Assembly: GCA_021613335.1 (NCBI GenBank)
Contig: JAJTWR010000446.1
Span: 331,684 to 395,683 of the forward strand
Reading direction: 5' to 3'
Source of the DNA: Whitmania pigra
Taxonomy: Eukaryota; Annelida; Clitellata; Hirudinida; Haemopidae
DNA length: 64,000 nt
Shown: positions 11,601 to 23,005 of the stretch, in pieces
Layout of the letters: each line of letters begins with the position of its first letter
Numbering within the stretch: position 1 is the first letter of the stretch
Position numbers and translations under genes: made by a program
Notes under the pieces: model-generated
Database searches by the model: none
Told to the model about the DNA's origin: nothing
What the model saw: only the letters and a program-made list of their open reading frames with translations

Positions 11601-13936
11601 GCATTGAGTAGTAGCCTATTGGAGGTTGTCCAGGAAATAATATCGTGAAGGCAGTCCGACAAACGACCAACAAGGGTAGGGGCATCTTCAAGTCTGGAGT
11701 TGCCGTAGATCTGAATGTCATCGGCATACTGATGACTAAAAAGTCTATGTTTGGAGATGATGCTTTCAATGTCAGCCACATATAATGTGAACAATATTGG
11801 TCCCAAGACAGATCCCTGGGGAACGCCCGATTGCACAAGATGGGTGGGACTACCAGATTGTGACAACACTATTGTCTCATGTCGTTCCGACAAATAATTT
11901 CTGAACCACTGCAGTGCATTGTGACGAACTCCAAATGTTTCATGCAGCCTGGCGATGAGGATGTCATGGTCAACGGTGACAAAGGCCGCTGACATGTCCG
12001 GCAGAAGGAGGAGGGAGACCCGACCTGCATCAAGTGCCATGCGTATGTCAGACACAACCTTCAGTACGGCGGTCTCAGTGGAGTGATGCGGTCGATAGGC
12101 AGACTGTGTGCTGGGAAAGAGAGCATTACTGTTGAGGTAGAACAGGAGGCATCTAAGTACGAGTCGACTACAATATCAACACTACAATATAATGTGACTT
12201 AGAGCTACAAAATATTAGGGGTACCGAAAAGTTCTGCCCGATTTTCTTTAACCAAACTAAAACGCGTGATTGACATCTAGTTAAATGTTTTCAAGGTCAA
12301 ATCAGATGCCGGACACTCAGTTCAACCTCAGATTTAGTTAAATCTACTGCTGCTGATAGTTTTGAGCACATTTATATCCCATGGAAAACAAAGTTTCAAA
12401 GTGAATCATATGCATCACCTCATGAATTCCACAAAGGTAGCAATCCAACAACTGCAGTGAAAAACATAATCACTATCCAAAAGGTGTGAGTGTTAGAAAC
12501 TGATGTAAATGGTTTTTAGATTTAAAAATGACTTTAAAATTTCGACCTTACTGATGAGCCTCAATCGGGAGACCCAGCCTTTTGGATGATGAACTTTTGA
12601 AAGCTTCGGTGGAAGAAGATCCTTGACAAACAATCAGAACATTGTTCCAAAGACTTGATGCACCTTGGTCTATTGCTTTGGAGCATTTGAAAAAGATTGG
12701 AAATGTGTATAAAGAGGATATGAGTTCCTTATGAACTCTCTCCAGACAACAAAACAATGGCGGTAACAACTTTCAATAGTCTCCTTTTAAGGAATGAATT
12801 CTGCCAAACAAACTCAAGAAAAAATAAAGTTGGGAAGTTCTTCACGATCCATGCTTGCCAGATCTTGTTCCGTCAGATTTTCACTTATTTCGTTCTTTAG
12901 AGCATTTCATCAGTGAAAAAATATTTATTAATGTTCATGAGATTGAAGAGGAGTTTGATTACTTTATTTCTTTCAAAAATCTTAATTTTTGAAGGGGGAA
13001 TTAAAAAGCTCTAAAGTAAATGGACAAAGGTTATATCTAGTGATGGTGACTATTTCGTTAAGCAATAAAAAATTTTCAGTAATACTTCTTTCAATTATTA
13101 TTCCTAACAAAAATTGGGACAGGACTTTCCGGCACCCCTAATAATGCTATGTCAGAGCTATTAGGAAAAAAAGATTTATATTGTTTTCTTTTTTTATTTA
13201 ATCGGCTGGCTTGATTGGTCGGTTGAATAGATTATTGAGTGATAGCATGCACGTTAATATAATTTGTGTGAAATACTAGTTGAGGCTGGTCTGCTACACC
13301 AAGAGATGTAATGCAGAAAGTATTACCTATTGCCTTAGTCAATATATTTTTTTTATCTATGAAACATTATTATATTATAAGGCCAAATTGATATATATAA
13401 TACATATGTATTTCCATAGAGAAAACAATTTACAGAATACCAAACAGTACAGAAAATAAGCAAGGGTATAAAGACTGAGATTTTCAGCATCACCAGCAAC
13501 TTAATAAGAAGGCAAAATGTTTCAGAAAGTGCTATTGTTAATTTCTTTCAGTAAAGCAAAACAATTTTTAGATAATGTCTTTATGTCTCAGACTTTAATA
13601 AAAAGCATTTGTGGTAAGTGCTATGCTTACTCAGAGCATTCCTGCAACAGGTATATGTGTCAAGTTCAAAAACTAGTTTGTACTCCCTCAAACACCCTTA
13701 AGGATGAGCACTGTAAAATTGGTTCACATAAAATGCTTCTGATGCTAAATGATTGGTCTTATATAGAGCAACAGCAAATGGAAGCAACTAATGAAGGCTC
13801 ACCCAAAAGTCCCCTGTCCAATTTTCTTCAGTTTTTCATACTTTTCATTGACATCAGGACACAAAGGAAATTCAAGGCCCTCATATTTCAACCTCCGAGA
13901 ACTTCTTATAGGTCCTCCTGCTTTCTCCTTGTTCTC
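8657..13936 (-). CDS. CDK9: cyclin-dependent kinase 9 (P-TEFb kinase)
   Basis: CDK9 with cyclin T forms P-TEFb, which phosphorylates RNA polymerase II and releases paused transcription in the nucleus. Three exons join in phase: 13936-13803 (glycine loop KIGQGTFG), 10474-10393 (GEVFMARCKKAKK, catalytic Lys in VALKKVL) and 9610-8657 (FPITALREI; HRDMKAAN; DFG; T-loop [20 protein letters not shown]; C-terminal NYERVF). All catalytic residues and the activating T-loop Thr are present. At least 389 aa, against 372 in human. The start is unresolved: the only nearby ATG (13993) runs in frame into a TAA at 13939-13937, so an upstream coding exon, a sequencing error or a real nonsense change is needed. 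The 3.3-kb first intron carries a LINE and a mariner. Confidence 0.95.
9611..10392 (-). other. CDK9 intron, AT-rich, nothing recognised
   Basis: The intron runs from a GTGAGT donor just below 10393 to a CAG acceptor at 9611-9613. I see no ORF, repeat or RNA gene in it. Confidence 0.8.
10500..10675. repeat. inverted trinucleotide microsatellite (GAT)n/(ATC)n and (ATT)n
   Basis: GAT repeats (about 10532-10557) are followed immediately by ATC/CAT repeats (about 10560-10588). The two halves could fold into a hairpin. AAT/ATT runs flank them. The array adjoins the 3' end of the LINE at 10676. Confidence 0.8.
10676..12166 (-). mobile_element. 5'-truncated L2/CR1-like LINE, second copy
   Basis: This is the same family as the element at 435-3248, in opposite orientation, with highly similar protein (GVPQGSVLGP, YADD as HQYADDIQIYG, C-terminal region ending at 10874). 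It starts inside the RT region (12166), so it is 5'-truncated as usual for LINE insertions. The 3' hairpin and TGTAAA-type tail are at 10676-10745. A stop (about 11225) and frame changes break the ORF. It lies in a CDK9 intron, in the same orientation as the gene. Confidence 0.92.
12215..13141 (+). mobile_element. mariner transposon, degenerate, with intact ends
   Basis: Imperfect inverted ends TTAGGGGT(A/G)CCG(A/G)AAAGT begin at 12215 and end at 13141, flanked by TA on each side. Length 927 bp. Plus-strand translation near 12855-12915 gives PDLVPSDFHLFRSLEHFIS, the last part of the mariner D,D34D catalytic region. Frames are broken throughout. It lies in the same CDK9 intron as the LINE at 10676-12166. 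Confidence 0.88.
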
Positions 13937-13993
13937 TTAATTCTTGCCTAAGTTGCTGTGAGCCTGATTGTTCGAAGCATTGGTGTTTCCAAC

Positions 13994-16154
13994 TTCGGAC
14001 ATTGTATTCTGGAAACAACAAATAATTCAACATTCTTTACGAAATGCTTTTAAAAATTGATAAAGCAAAAAATTCTTCAAATAATTATTGAGGTTATCCA
14101 GTCAGAACTTCATTATCCTTGTTGGTGGGTATCCAGTTCAACTTATCAAAACCTTTATTTAAAGCCTATGAATATTTCATCTGTTATTAGTAATTAATCC
14201 CAAATAAGGAATCAGTCTTTTCAATGTCTAAATTGTTTCCTCATCTTCTTAACTATAATTCTTACAGCCAACATACTCAGATTAGCTCATACAAGAATAT
14301 AGCTTCCTCAATCAAAGTTTATCCACAATTGTCATAGGTTTCATAAAAAAAAATGATTTCGAAGAATTTACAGCAATTATTTTCAAAAGCAAAAAAAATG
14401 TATTTTACTAAACATATTTAAACATTGTAACCATTTTTACAAAGTTAATTAAGCAGTAAAATTGATTTTTGCATTTTAAAATGTTGCCCGCACATGGCAG
14501 TTGTTTTTTGTTCTTGACCTTGTGGCATTGAATCAAGGCTGCCCCTTATTTGGCCTAATCACATCCCTACTGTGCCATTGCCAAGAAATTTTTCAAAGAT
14601 ATCTCTTCCCTTGCTACACTTTAAATTATGTATTTAATACCTGTAGAAATCTTTGGAATATCCAAAATCATCATCATCCCCATTGTCAAAACAAGGATGT
14701 ACAAACAGTCCGTCTTCTCCGTTCCAGTCAGATTCCGCATCAGCTTACCATTCCAGTGAACCACTGAGATCAGAATTTGATTGAAATGTTGAAAAATTTT
14801 GTTTCTAATGTTGGATAGCCTTGTCCAACAGCCATAGAAGTCTCAACAATGATCATTAAAGAAGGCCTGTTGCTCATTCTAGTTCTATCAAATGTAGATG
14901 GCAGCCGTGTCCTCCTTGTTGGAAAGAAGAGCAGTGCTTGTTCTTGGCCCTAGGTAATGATTTTAAGGCTTAACCTGGCTTTCTTCTGACTCACTGGTAT
15001 GCTACTCTTTAATCTCAAACAAGCTAACTTTATCAGATTGGGATTGGCTTAGTCATTTTTAAAATATCTCCCTTTTCTCACTCTGCTTTTATTCTAGCAG
15101 TACATTGTCAACTCTGACCATCCAGCCTGGTCCTTATTATTTTTTGGCGATTCCAGATCGTCTTCATCATTCTCAACGAGCTCCATGGCTTCAGCATAAG
15201 TAATGTCAAAGTGTTCTTCCATTACAGCCGAAAATGTAGTTTCAATTTTCTACAGTCTCGTAGAATAATTGCTCAAGTTTTTTGATAGAATTTTGATTAT
15301 ACATGAGTTGAATTTTAGCTCGCAATCAAAAATCCTCGACTCTATCAATAATATGAGTTGCTTTCTGATATCCTCTTTCAGAAATTTGTGGAGGTGTAGA
15401 AGGTAACCCAGGACCTGTTTCCATGATATCAATTTATTTCTTTCAATCAGAAGAGACAAATTTGTGAATGCAATGCCATTTTAAAATACTTAGATCTTCA
15501 ATTATGTATAATAATTCAATATGATAAAGAAAATGTTAAATAAGGCAACGGTAGAAATTTTATTTTAAAATGCAAGATGGTTACTAAATTCTAGAACATT
15601 TATTTATTAGAAGATTTATTACAAAATGTCCAAGAATTTCGTGAAGAAAATTAACTATCTAAATAAATATACTAAAAACTATTGTTTGTTATATGTGCAA
15701 TTACATTTACATTTAGTAAGTTATCAAAGCAATCAGAATTTTATTAAAATATCAAACATTTATATGAGCCTTGGTTTTTCTACAAAACCTAATTTTCATT
15801 GGAAACAAAAACTTTGTGGAGCAACCTCTATTGTCCTATCCTGCTCATGCATGTATATGCTCATATATATATATATATAACTATATATAACTATAGAACT
15901 GGTCTGAGGGCAGACAAAAACATCATAAAACTTTGAAAATAAGGGCCACCTAAAAACCTAATCACCAACATTCAAATTTGGATATGACAAGATTGCATGT
16001 TTATACATTAAAACATTAAACATTGCATACGTAATAAACAACCTATATGGTTGCTTAACTCTATAACAAATTAACCCAAGTATTCTCATCCAACAAATGA
16101 CAAGTCTTCACAGATTAAACCAAACATTCCCATCTGTATGACAAAAACATGGGC
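13994..16154. other. intergenic region upstream of CDK9
   Basis: AT-rich DNA, with no host gene I can support apart from the broken ORF listed at 15106-15459. A short (TA)n run lies at about 15863-15880. Confidence 0.5.
15106..15459 (-). pseudogene. broken ORF, unrecognised
   Basis: A minus-strand frame from 15459 continues past a single TAG (15250-15252) to a stop near 15106. The downstream part is acidic (YAEAMELVENDEDDLES) and looks coding. An overlapping frame starting with METGPGLPSTPPQ looks equally protein-like over the upstream part, which suggests a frameshifted copy of a real gene. No splice sites are obvious. I do not recognise the family. Confidence 0.3.
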
Positions 16155-16290
16155 GTGAAGGTTAGCCGAATGGGTTACGTGCCTGCATACGGCGGTAATG
16201 ACAACAGTTGTAATGTGTCGTGTTCGAAACCCAGCCTGCACTGCCGCCAGCGCCCTTGGGAAGGAACGCTATATAAATAAAGTTACAAAA
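16155..16290 (+). repeat. tRNA-derived SINE, copy 1
   Basis: The head contains a pol III A-box-like TAGCCGAATGGGTTA and a B box GTTCGAAACCC about 44 bases apart, followed by CCTGCAC. The tail CCCTTGGGAAGGAACGCTATATAAATAAAG resembles L2-type LINE 3' ends. Copies 2 and 3 lie at 22873-23005 and 57615-57737. Confidence 0.85.
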
Positions 16291-19200
16291 CAAGATGAAA
16301 ATGAAAAAGATTCAAAAAAACAATTAACAAACATAATTGGGGATATAGAAGAAATTGAAAAGATGATCAATAAAGCTGATATAATTAGGACATAGAAAAT
16401 GAATAGGTTCTTCAGCAAAATTCAAAAAGCTAAGGGAAAATATCATTACATGCACAAAAATGTGCATCTAAACTAAACCACTAAAGATTTTGTGTTGGAA
16501 TTAACCATGACAAAATTCCCCATTGATTTTTACCATGCTGAAAAATTTAACCCAACAGTGATAGCAGCAGTAACACTGTGTAATAAAAATATCCATTACT
16601 CTTTCTGTTTCTACTAAAATATTACAGAATTGAAAGAAACATTGTATCATACATTAATCAATTACATTACCCAGCAGTGACAAAGTTGACTTATCGTAAA
16701 GTTTTATAAAATTAAATGCAATTTTCAATATTATTAAAGCTAATTTAGATGGTTTTGACTAATAGCCATTCAGTAAAACCTCAAGTAATTGATTTGACAA
16801 AAAAGTGCCAATATTGTAATGGAAATGCGGATATGCAGGTAAACTAAAGTAATTAAACAATTTAAAAACCAGAAACGAACCCGAACCAGTTAACCCTTTT
16901 ATCGTAAATGTTTACACCGACATTTTTAATCAGCCTTATAATAATGCTAATATAATTATTGTGGATATAGCACCCGTCAGGAAGAAAAATTTCAAAATAT
17001 TTTTTGAGTTTTTTTAATGAATTAAATTTTCTGGTCTATCTTAAGAGTCATGGCAAATGACCATCTAGTGTTTTTTAGTTGACAAAAAAAAATCGTTTAC
17101 GTCTCTTGCCATAAATAACTCAGAAAAATAATTGTATTTGTTCACAGCCTATTAAGTTTATTGCAATTTTTAAGCAAGCAAAGCAAATATACTTGTAAAT
17201 TTAAACAGCCGGACCAGCCCCGGATTTACTCCAGTGCAGTATAGTGGCAGATTTAGTGGGGGATCGGGAGGCATGTCCTCTCTATGATTTGGAAAGTATA
17301 AGAAAAATTAATTGAATTTATAAAATAAAAGTTATTACAAGATACAATTATTTAAATCTGTTTTAATTTAAAATTTGTTTAAATTGTTACTATGATTTAC
17401 TTTGGGCGAAACTCTTAGTGTCTTAGATCCGCCAATAGTGCACTGGAGGCCGTAATTCTCTGCGCCAGTCCCGCTGCCATATTCATATCACAAATAGGGT
17501 TTCTTCTTTTGGAGGAGGCCAGGGACGTCATTTCAGCTTTTTTTCTAAGTTCCCTATCAGAACTTGGGGAGATAACTTTTTGTTTTAGTCTAAAGTCCTA
17601 CAACCCTCCATAAATACCGTCCCTGGTGGAGGCCCCTATGCAGTGGCACATCCAGCCATAATCCAGCACTGAGTCCAACTTTTTTCATGAGAAAGATCGC
17701 AGAAAAGATCTGGATTTGCAAGGAATATAAAATCGTAGAGTTTCACTACTGTAACCCCTTTAACGTTCAGTCAGATTTTGAAGTCATGGTAATGGCGATC
17801 ATTTCTTTGGAGAAGTAATATTTTTAATGGCAATTTTGAAAACTACTCGAAACTTTTTACTGTAAATACTGGAAAAGGTGGTTCCATTTGGTGAATTACT
17901 AAATCGATATTATCAAAATAACGAGTTAACTCGGAGCAGAAAAGTTGAATGACGAGTTTACTCGGGTTTGCCGTTTAACTAAGGACGAAGACCGCTACAG
18001 AGGTTAACTACAGTTCGTAGAAGACTTTACTTAATTAACATAACGCAACACAACATTAATTTACAGTGGTTTAAAGAGACTAATTTCTGTGTGATAAACC
18101 ACTCCTACTTTTTTAATCAATATCCAAATATCGATAGTCGTATTTTAAATACTTACGCCGAATCTAAAAATTGCAGAACCTCCAAGAAAAATTTTATCTA
18201 TATTTTATATGAAAAAGTCTTTTGAAACGAGTCGTTATACAAAATCTTAATAATATTAGCTTATATCTAGTTGATGTCAGCATTTAAAAAAAACGTTTTT
18301 GTTGTAATTCCATGCTTTCTGGCCCTATCCTTGCAGTTGACCAACGTATCTGAAAGAAGTTTAAAATCCTGGCTACAATAAATATTGCACGTGACGTAAT
18401 AGTTTAAGATCCGGGCGGACCGTAATAAATCTGTCTGGTTCCTGGCCCCCTCTCTCGACAGCCCCGGTTATAGGCTAGGTCAGAGGTGTCGCAATGACTT
18501 TCAGATATTGACCGCGACATTTACGACTATGTTAAAATCTATACTAATTGCAATTTGAAACATTTTTTGTTGTTAGTCTAAATCCAGGACTGAAACCGAC
18601 GATCCTCACCAGGAAGAGCTCTACCAAAATGCAGGAACTCTACTGTCATCTAGTGATGACATGAACCTTAGTCTATAACTACTAACCAGTTATTTGAATT
18701 TCAATGTTGTTAGTTTAAGTTAGTTTTAGTTATTTTAGTTTTTTATAATTTAATTTATAATTTAAAAGTTGAAAGTTCAACAATGAAAGGCAGTGTGCGC
18801 TTTATTCAAATCACTAAACAATGTAGAAGGCAACAAATTAGTTTCGGGGTTATTCAACACTTTCGACAAATATTTGCTTCTAAGTAATTTAAACAGAAAA
18901 ATATTATTCTTGTGGTTTACATCACAGTACTTATGGTAACGCATTATAAAAGACATTATAAAGACTTCACCAGAGAAGACCTAAACTAATAGAACGCCAT
19001 AGTAACTTATTGATCATTTATTTGAATGTCGGATCCAGCAGTAGCTGAATTGGCTAGCACTCTTGCAGAACCTATTCGTGTTGGTCTGCAAAGTCCAGTT
19101 ACGCAACATCTGACCAGCACAGAATTCATGATTGCGTAATGCAGGCATTCAGGCAGTCCTCTTCTAACAAAGCAACTCGGCTTGCTGGTGTTATTGCCCT

Positions 19201-19478
19201 CATGCCATCTTTCTTATGGATAGCCAATTATTTGGTTTCCTACGATGTTATAAATAAAACATAGTCATTATATGGGGAATAACTTTTTCTAGACCAGAAC
19301 AGGATTGGTCAAATATTCACCAATGAGAGATGACTTGCTTGCTTGCATAAAATGGATGACGTAATTCTTCTCCTGTGTCCTCTCTCTCGTATATTGTAGC
19401 TTAACCTTCGTTCGAGTTCCTTCGTAGCTCAACTTGCGTCACGTGTGCAACTGCACACAATAGAATAATTACTTCGTT
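16291..19478. other. intergenic, no gene recognised
   Basis: AT-rich sequence without convincing ORFs. A segment around 17330-17420 resembles AT-rich repeats near 33150 and 57420. Upstream of the bZIP gene, GATGACGTAAT (about 19354-19364) is a CRE/bZIP-type binding site. Confidence 0.5.
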
Positions 19479-19529
19479 TTGCGGAACTTCGTTTTTATGC
19501 ATTTTATTTATTTTATTACAGAATTTATC

Positions 19530-20012
19530 ATGAATTCTAGAAGCGATGGTCAGGAATCTCAAGAACAAACCTTCGGCAATCATTTCATCGAAAGCGGTGC
19601 CTCTTACAACAACGTTTATCCTCTTCCAAAAGTCGAATACTTCCAACCTATGGGAATACCTACATCCCAATACAACATGACATTTTCAATCAATCCAAGT
19701 TCAGAAAATCGCAGCGAAACACCTCCATCTTTCGAATGTTCACAACAACTCAAGAAGAAGGCATGCGTTCCTGTGCCAGAAGACAAAAAAGATGAAGCTT
19801 ATTGGAACAAGCGACATAAAAACAACGAATCTGCACGAAGATCCAGAGAGCAGAAAAAGGTGAGAGCTGCCAAAGTTGCAGAAGAAATAGCAAATGTTAG
19901 ACTCGAAATTGCACAATACGAACAGAAACTGATGATGGCCAAGCATGAACATGATTATTACAGCAAAGAATATCAAAGACTTTACGCGATGCTGTGTTGC
20001 AGGACAACCTAG
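19530..20012 (+). CDS. PAR/CES-2-like bZIP transcription factor
   Basis: A 160-aa protein in one coding exon. The N-terminal two thirds is Ser/Asn/Pro-rich without known domains. A bZIP basic region follows at about residues 88-113 (YWNKRHKNNESARRSREQKK) and then a heptad stretch forming the zipper (VAEEIANVRLEIAQYEQKL). The Asn-Asn-Glu-Ser-Ala-Arg-Arg-Ser-Arg signature and the preceding Tyr-Trp are typical of the PAR/CES-2/NFIL3 group, which bind DNA as dimers. The ATG at 19530 was chosen because TTTTATTACAG at 19512-19521 is a good acceptor just upstream, so earlier codons are probably intron. AATAAATAATAAT near 20142 is a likely polyadenylation signal. Confidence 0.82.
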   Translation: MNSRSDGQESQEQTFGNHFIESGASYNNVYPLPKVEYFQPMGIPTSQYNMTFSINPSSENRSETPPSFECSQQLKKKACVPVPEDKKDEAYWNKRHKNNESARRSREQKKVRAAKVAEEIANVRLEIAQYEQKLMMAKHEHDYYSKEYQRLYAMLCCRTT

Positions 20013-20348
20013 CCTATTTGAAATGAATTTTAATCTTAAAATGATTTGTCTCGTTGAGCCTCGTTTATACATTCAATCTCCCAGATGCTTGTTATTCGGA
20101 AGTTGTGTTATTCATGATCGTAAAGCAATATTCTGTTCTAAATAAATAATAATATTTTGAATAAAATATTTTATATGCTATAAAATATCAACTTTTCATT
20201 TATTAAATATTTTATTATCATTACATGTTTTATTTGAAAGAAAAATGCGCCATGAGAAGAACAATAATTGAATAACTCAATAGTCATTAAACTAATAAAA
20301 TAAATTTTAAAAAAAGTGTCAAATTGATTAATTAATAAATAAAGCGTC

Positions 20349-20753
20349 GATGGCAGGGATCAAAACTGCATCCCCGATATCGCCCACAGCAACCTCAGTC
20401 GAAATCGTTTTGGCTTTCACAAAGTATGTATGGAATGATGAATTGGTGAGTTCTTTTTGTGAAGTTTAAATTGCATAAATTGGTATTTAGCGGCTAATCA
20501 TCGTCCGCTTATGAAGTCTAATAATACATAAATTAAAATCTATCATTTTTAGGTGGTGGATCATGTGCCTGCCGGGAGTTCAGGCATTTCCTGATAAAGA
20601 AATGGACTTTGCTGATATGTGTTTACATGTAGCAATAAGCCTCACACTTTTGGTAAGTACATTTGTGGCAATGAACAGTCAATCAATCTTATCTGTTTCT
20701 TTTCTATGCTGCAGGTATTGGTAACTAAGGCACTGACTAGTGAGTTTTTCTCT
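20349..20753 (+). CDS. possible short multi-exon gene or gene start, unrecognised
   Basis: Exon-like pieces with good splice sites: an ATG-initiated piece 20349-20453 followed by GTGAGT, a second piece ending at about 20651 before GTAAGT with an acceptor TTTTAG upstream, and a third starting after CTGCAG at about 20714. The second and third pieces join in phase into a hydrophobic peptide (AISLTLLVLVTKALT). The first and second do not join in their longest frames. No family recognised. It could be non-coding RNA exons, chance, or the 5' end of a downstream gene. Confidence 0.2.
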
Positions 20754-20849
20754 ATTTTTGTTCCACCCAATTTACTCTTGAAGGTCTTTATATTTATAAA
20801 AAAGTTTATGAGGACCACTGTTATGTCAGTCCCTTCTTCGTTCTAGCTG

Positions 20850-22590
20850 ATCGAAAAAACTAGTAATAATGATCTCATGGTTTGTACAAGTCCTAAAAAG
20901 TTTTAAATTACCAAAAGTCGGATTTTTTAGTACTAAAAAATGATAAAGGTTAAAAAATTAATAATAATGTTCATAAGTTTTATTGAAATAACAATTAGCG
21001 TGTTACTGTCTTATGTCTAAATTATACAAAAATGAATAATTATAATCTAGATATTGTTATTTTTGTTACTAATGTTGGTCCTAAAAAATGTAGTAGAAGG
21101 TCCTAAAAAGTCCTAAAATTTGGTTTTGGTGACTCAAAAGCTGTAGAAATTCTTTCCTTAGAGAAAGACTTAGAGTTGGTTTTTTGTTTAAACAAATTGA
21201 TATTATGAACTTTTATGTGTTATTATCTTGTATTACACTTGAATAGCGAAAATCTAAATATCGTTATTTTTTTATTGTTGTTCCTAAAAATGGAGTAGAA
21301 GCTAAAAGTTTCATTCACTGAAGTGGAGCTATCGGATGTCCGTCAGGTCGATAAACAGAAACTGACAACAAAGGGAAGCAGTCACTGGCCTTCTTATGGC
21401 CTGGACTGAAGTGATGCCAAATCACTTCTTTAAAATCATTTTCAGTGCCATGTTGCTGTCCACTTAACCTCCAAAGTGCGATCCTGCCTCTTGAGAGCAT
21501 AGATCATGGCCGTGCTTGGTGTAGGTCTCTGATGATGTTCTCAAGGAACACTTTAAAGATGCCCCTAGTCTTCAAACGTTTTGGTCCTTTGAATCACCTT
21601 TAGAGGGGCTGCATCTGGCTGATTACCGGATGTCCGGTTTTTGTCTTGTTGTGTCCAACATTTACTGCCGGCTAGGAGAGGCACTCATTGGCCTTGTTAT
21701 GCCGGTCACTGCTGCCTGGGCTGGAAAGCTCTCAACATTTTCTTCATGTTGCATGCCACCTGCTTTATATCTGCAAAATTTGACTATGAGAGGCCCTTGT
21801 TGGTCTTGTTATGTCAATCACCTGCACCACAGTTGCCTATAGTGACCATGAAAGCTTTCAGGACGGGACTAATTTCTTTGTAGCTACAGCCAAAGATAGT
21901 CATTTTATGACTTGTGGTTTGGTCTGCAGTTCACACTGCATAATGATTTGGCCCTGTCATCCGGTGGATCATCGAAACCAGACACCGATGGCTTTCTCCG
22001 TCTTTCTTGCAGTGGTCTCTTAAGATTAATTCTGGCTCCTCGTATGCCAGATCCAGAATGAAGCTGCTCACAGATCCTTGTCATAGCCTTTGTTCTCTCT
22101 CGGCATGACAATCTTTTTGAGGAAATCGTAAGTCAACCTGCTGTCTATACTCCTTGCACCAACCTTGTTATGCCCTTCCAAGGCTTTTCACTAGTTTAAT
22201 AGTGAAAAAATAGTGCTGCTCCACCACATCGAAGAACACATCCTTGTGCACCCAATAGCTATTCCAACCTCTAGAGGCAGCCACATTGTAGTGTATGACT
22301 TTGTGGAAAACTGCATCATGAACCCATTAAAAGTATTCCTGAAGGATGTGAATAACGGGCTGAGGCACATGATAGGCCGCCAATGTTTTTCTTAGGAGCT
22401 AGTGTGGTTCTGACCCACATGTTCGCTAGGTCCGGCCACACAACATACAAACTCAATCGATCCATATGAATCGATTCAGACCATTGGAGTCTTTCTGAAT
22501 GAGGAAATGCAGCAGAAGAAGTTGGATTAGATCTTACTGTGTAATGTATAAAATCTCTCTTTTACCTTTTCTTGTTGGGCATATTTTATA
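20850..22590. other. unexplained intergenic DNA with repeat character
   Basis: Contains repeated CCTAAAAA(G/T)-type phrases (20890-21300) and a less AT-rich block (21310-22200) with only broken short ORFs. A segment at 22318-22460 is repeated in diverged form at 23120-23270. I cannot assign it to a known element. Confidence 0.4.
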
Positions 22591-22597
22591 ACTGGTT

Positions 22598-22829
22598 TGC
22601 TAGTTATCAGAGACAAGGAGAAGATAGTGAGGATCAAGTCTGCGAATCCTGCAAAGGGTCACTTCAGCTGTGAGAGACTGGGAAGAAGTGAAAGATTCGT
22701 CATCCGCCAAAAATCATATAATCATTTTGTAACTTTAAGGGGGAGATATGTCATGGTTGGGTCTCTGAGACCACCAGACATGTCTCCTAGATTTGATATT
22801 AAGGACAATTTGTTTAATAAACTGGTAGG
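22598..22829 (+). CDS. isolated exon-like ORF, unrecognised
   Basis: An open frame from an acceptor-like TTATCAG (ending about 22608) to a GTAGGC donor at about 22827, containing GHFSCERLGRSERFVIRQKS. The composition is protein-like and not low-complexity. It lies 1.6 kb upstream of the KEN-domain gene, same strand, and could be one of its N-terminal exons or a remnant. No family recognised. Confidence 0.25.
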
Positions 22830-22872
22830 CGTGGCTTGATCTTTTTTCATGAATTTTTTGTTTGTTTGTGAT

Positions 22873-23005
22873 TGTAACTCCATTTATATAGCGCTCCTTC
22901 CCAAGGGTGCTGGCGGCAGTGCAGGCTGGGTTTCGAACACGACACAGTACGACTGTTGCCATTACTGCCGTATGCAGGCATGTAACCCATTCGGCTATCC
23001 TGCAC
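22873..23005 (-). repeat. tRNA-derived SINE, copy 2
   Basis: The best-preserved copy. The 87-nt head starts GTGCAGG and ends CCTGCAC, a perfect 7-bp acceptor-stem pairing. It carries A box GATAGCCGAATGGGTTA and B box GTTCGAAACCC. The length fits a type II (Leu/Ser-like) tRNA. The tail has GCGCTATATAAAT. It lies between the two diverged repeat segments at 22.3 and 23.1 kb. Confidence 0.9.

Noticed and set aside
19033..19105. tRNA-like stretch upstream of the bZIP gene
   Set aside because: Has an A-box-like TAGCTGAATTGGCTAGC but no B box and no acceptor pairing; not called as tRNA or SINE.
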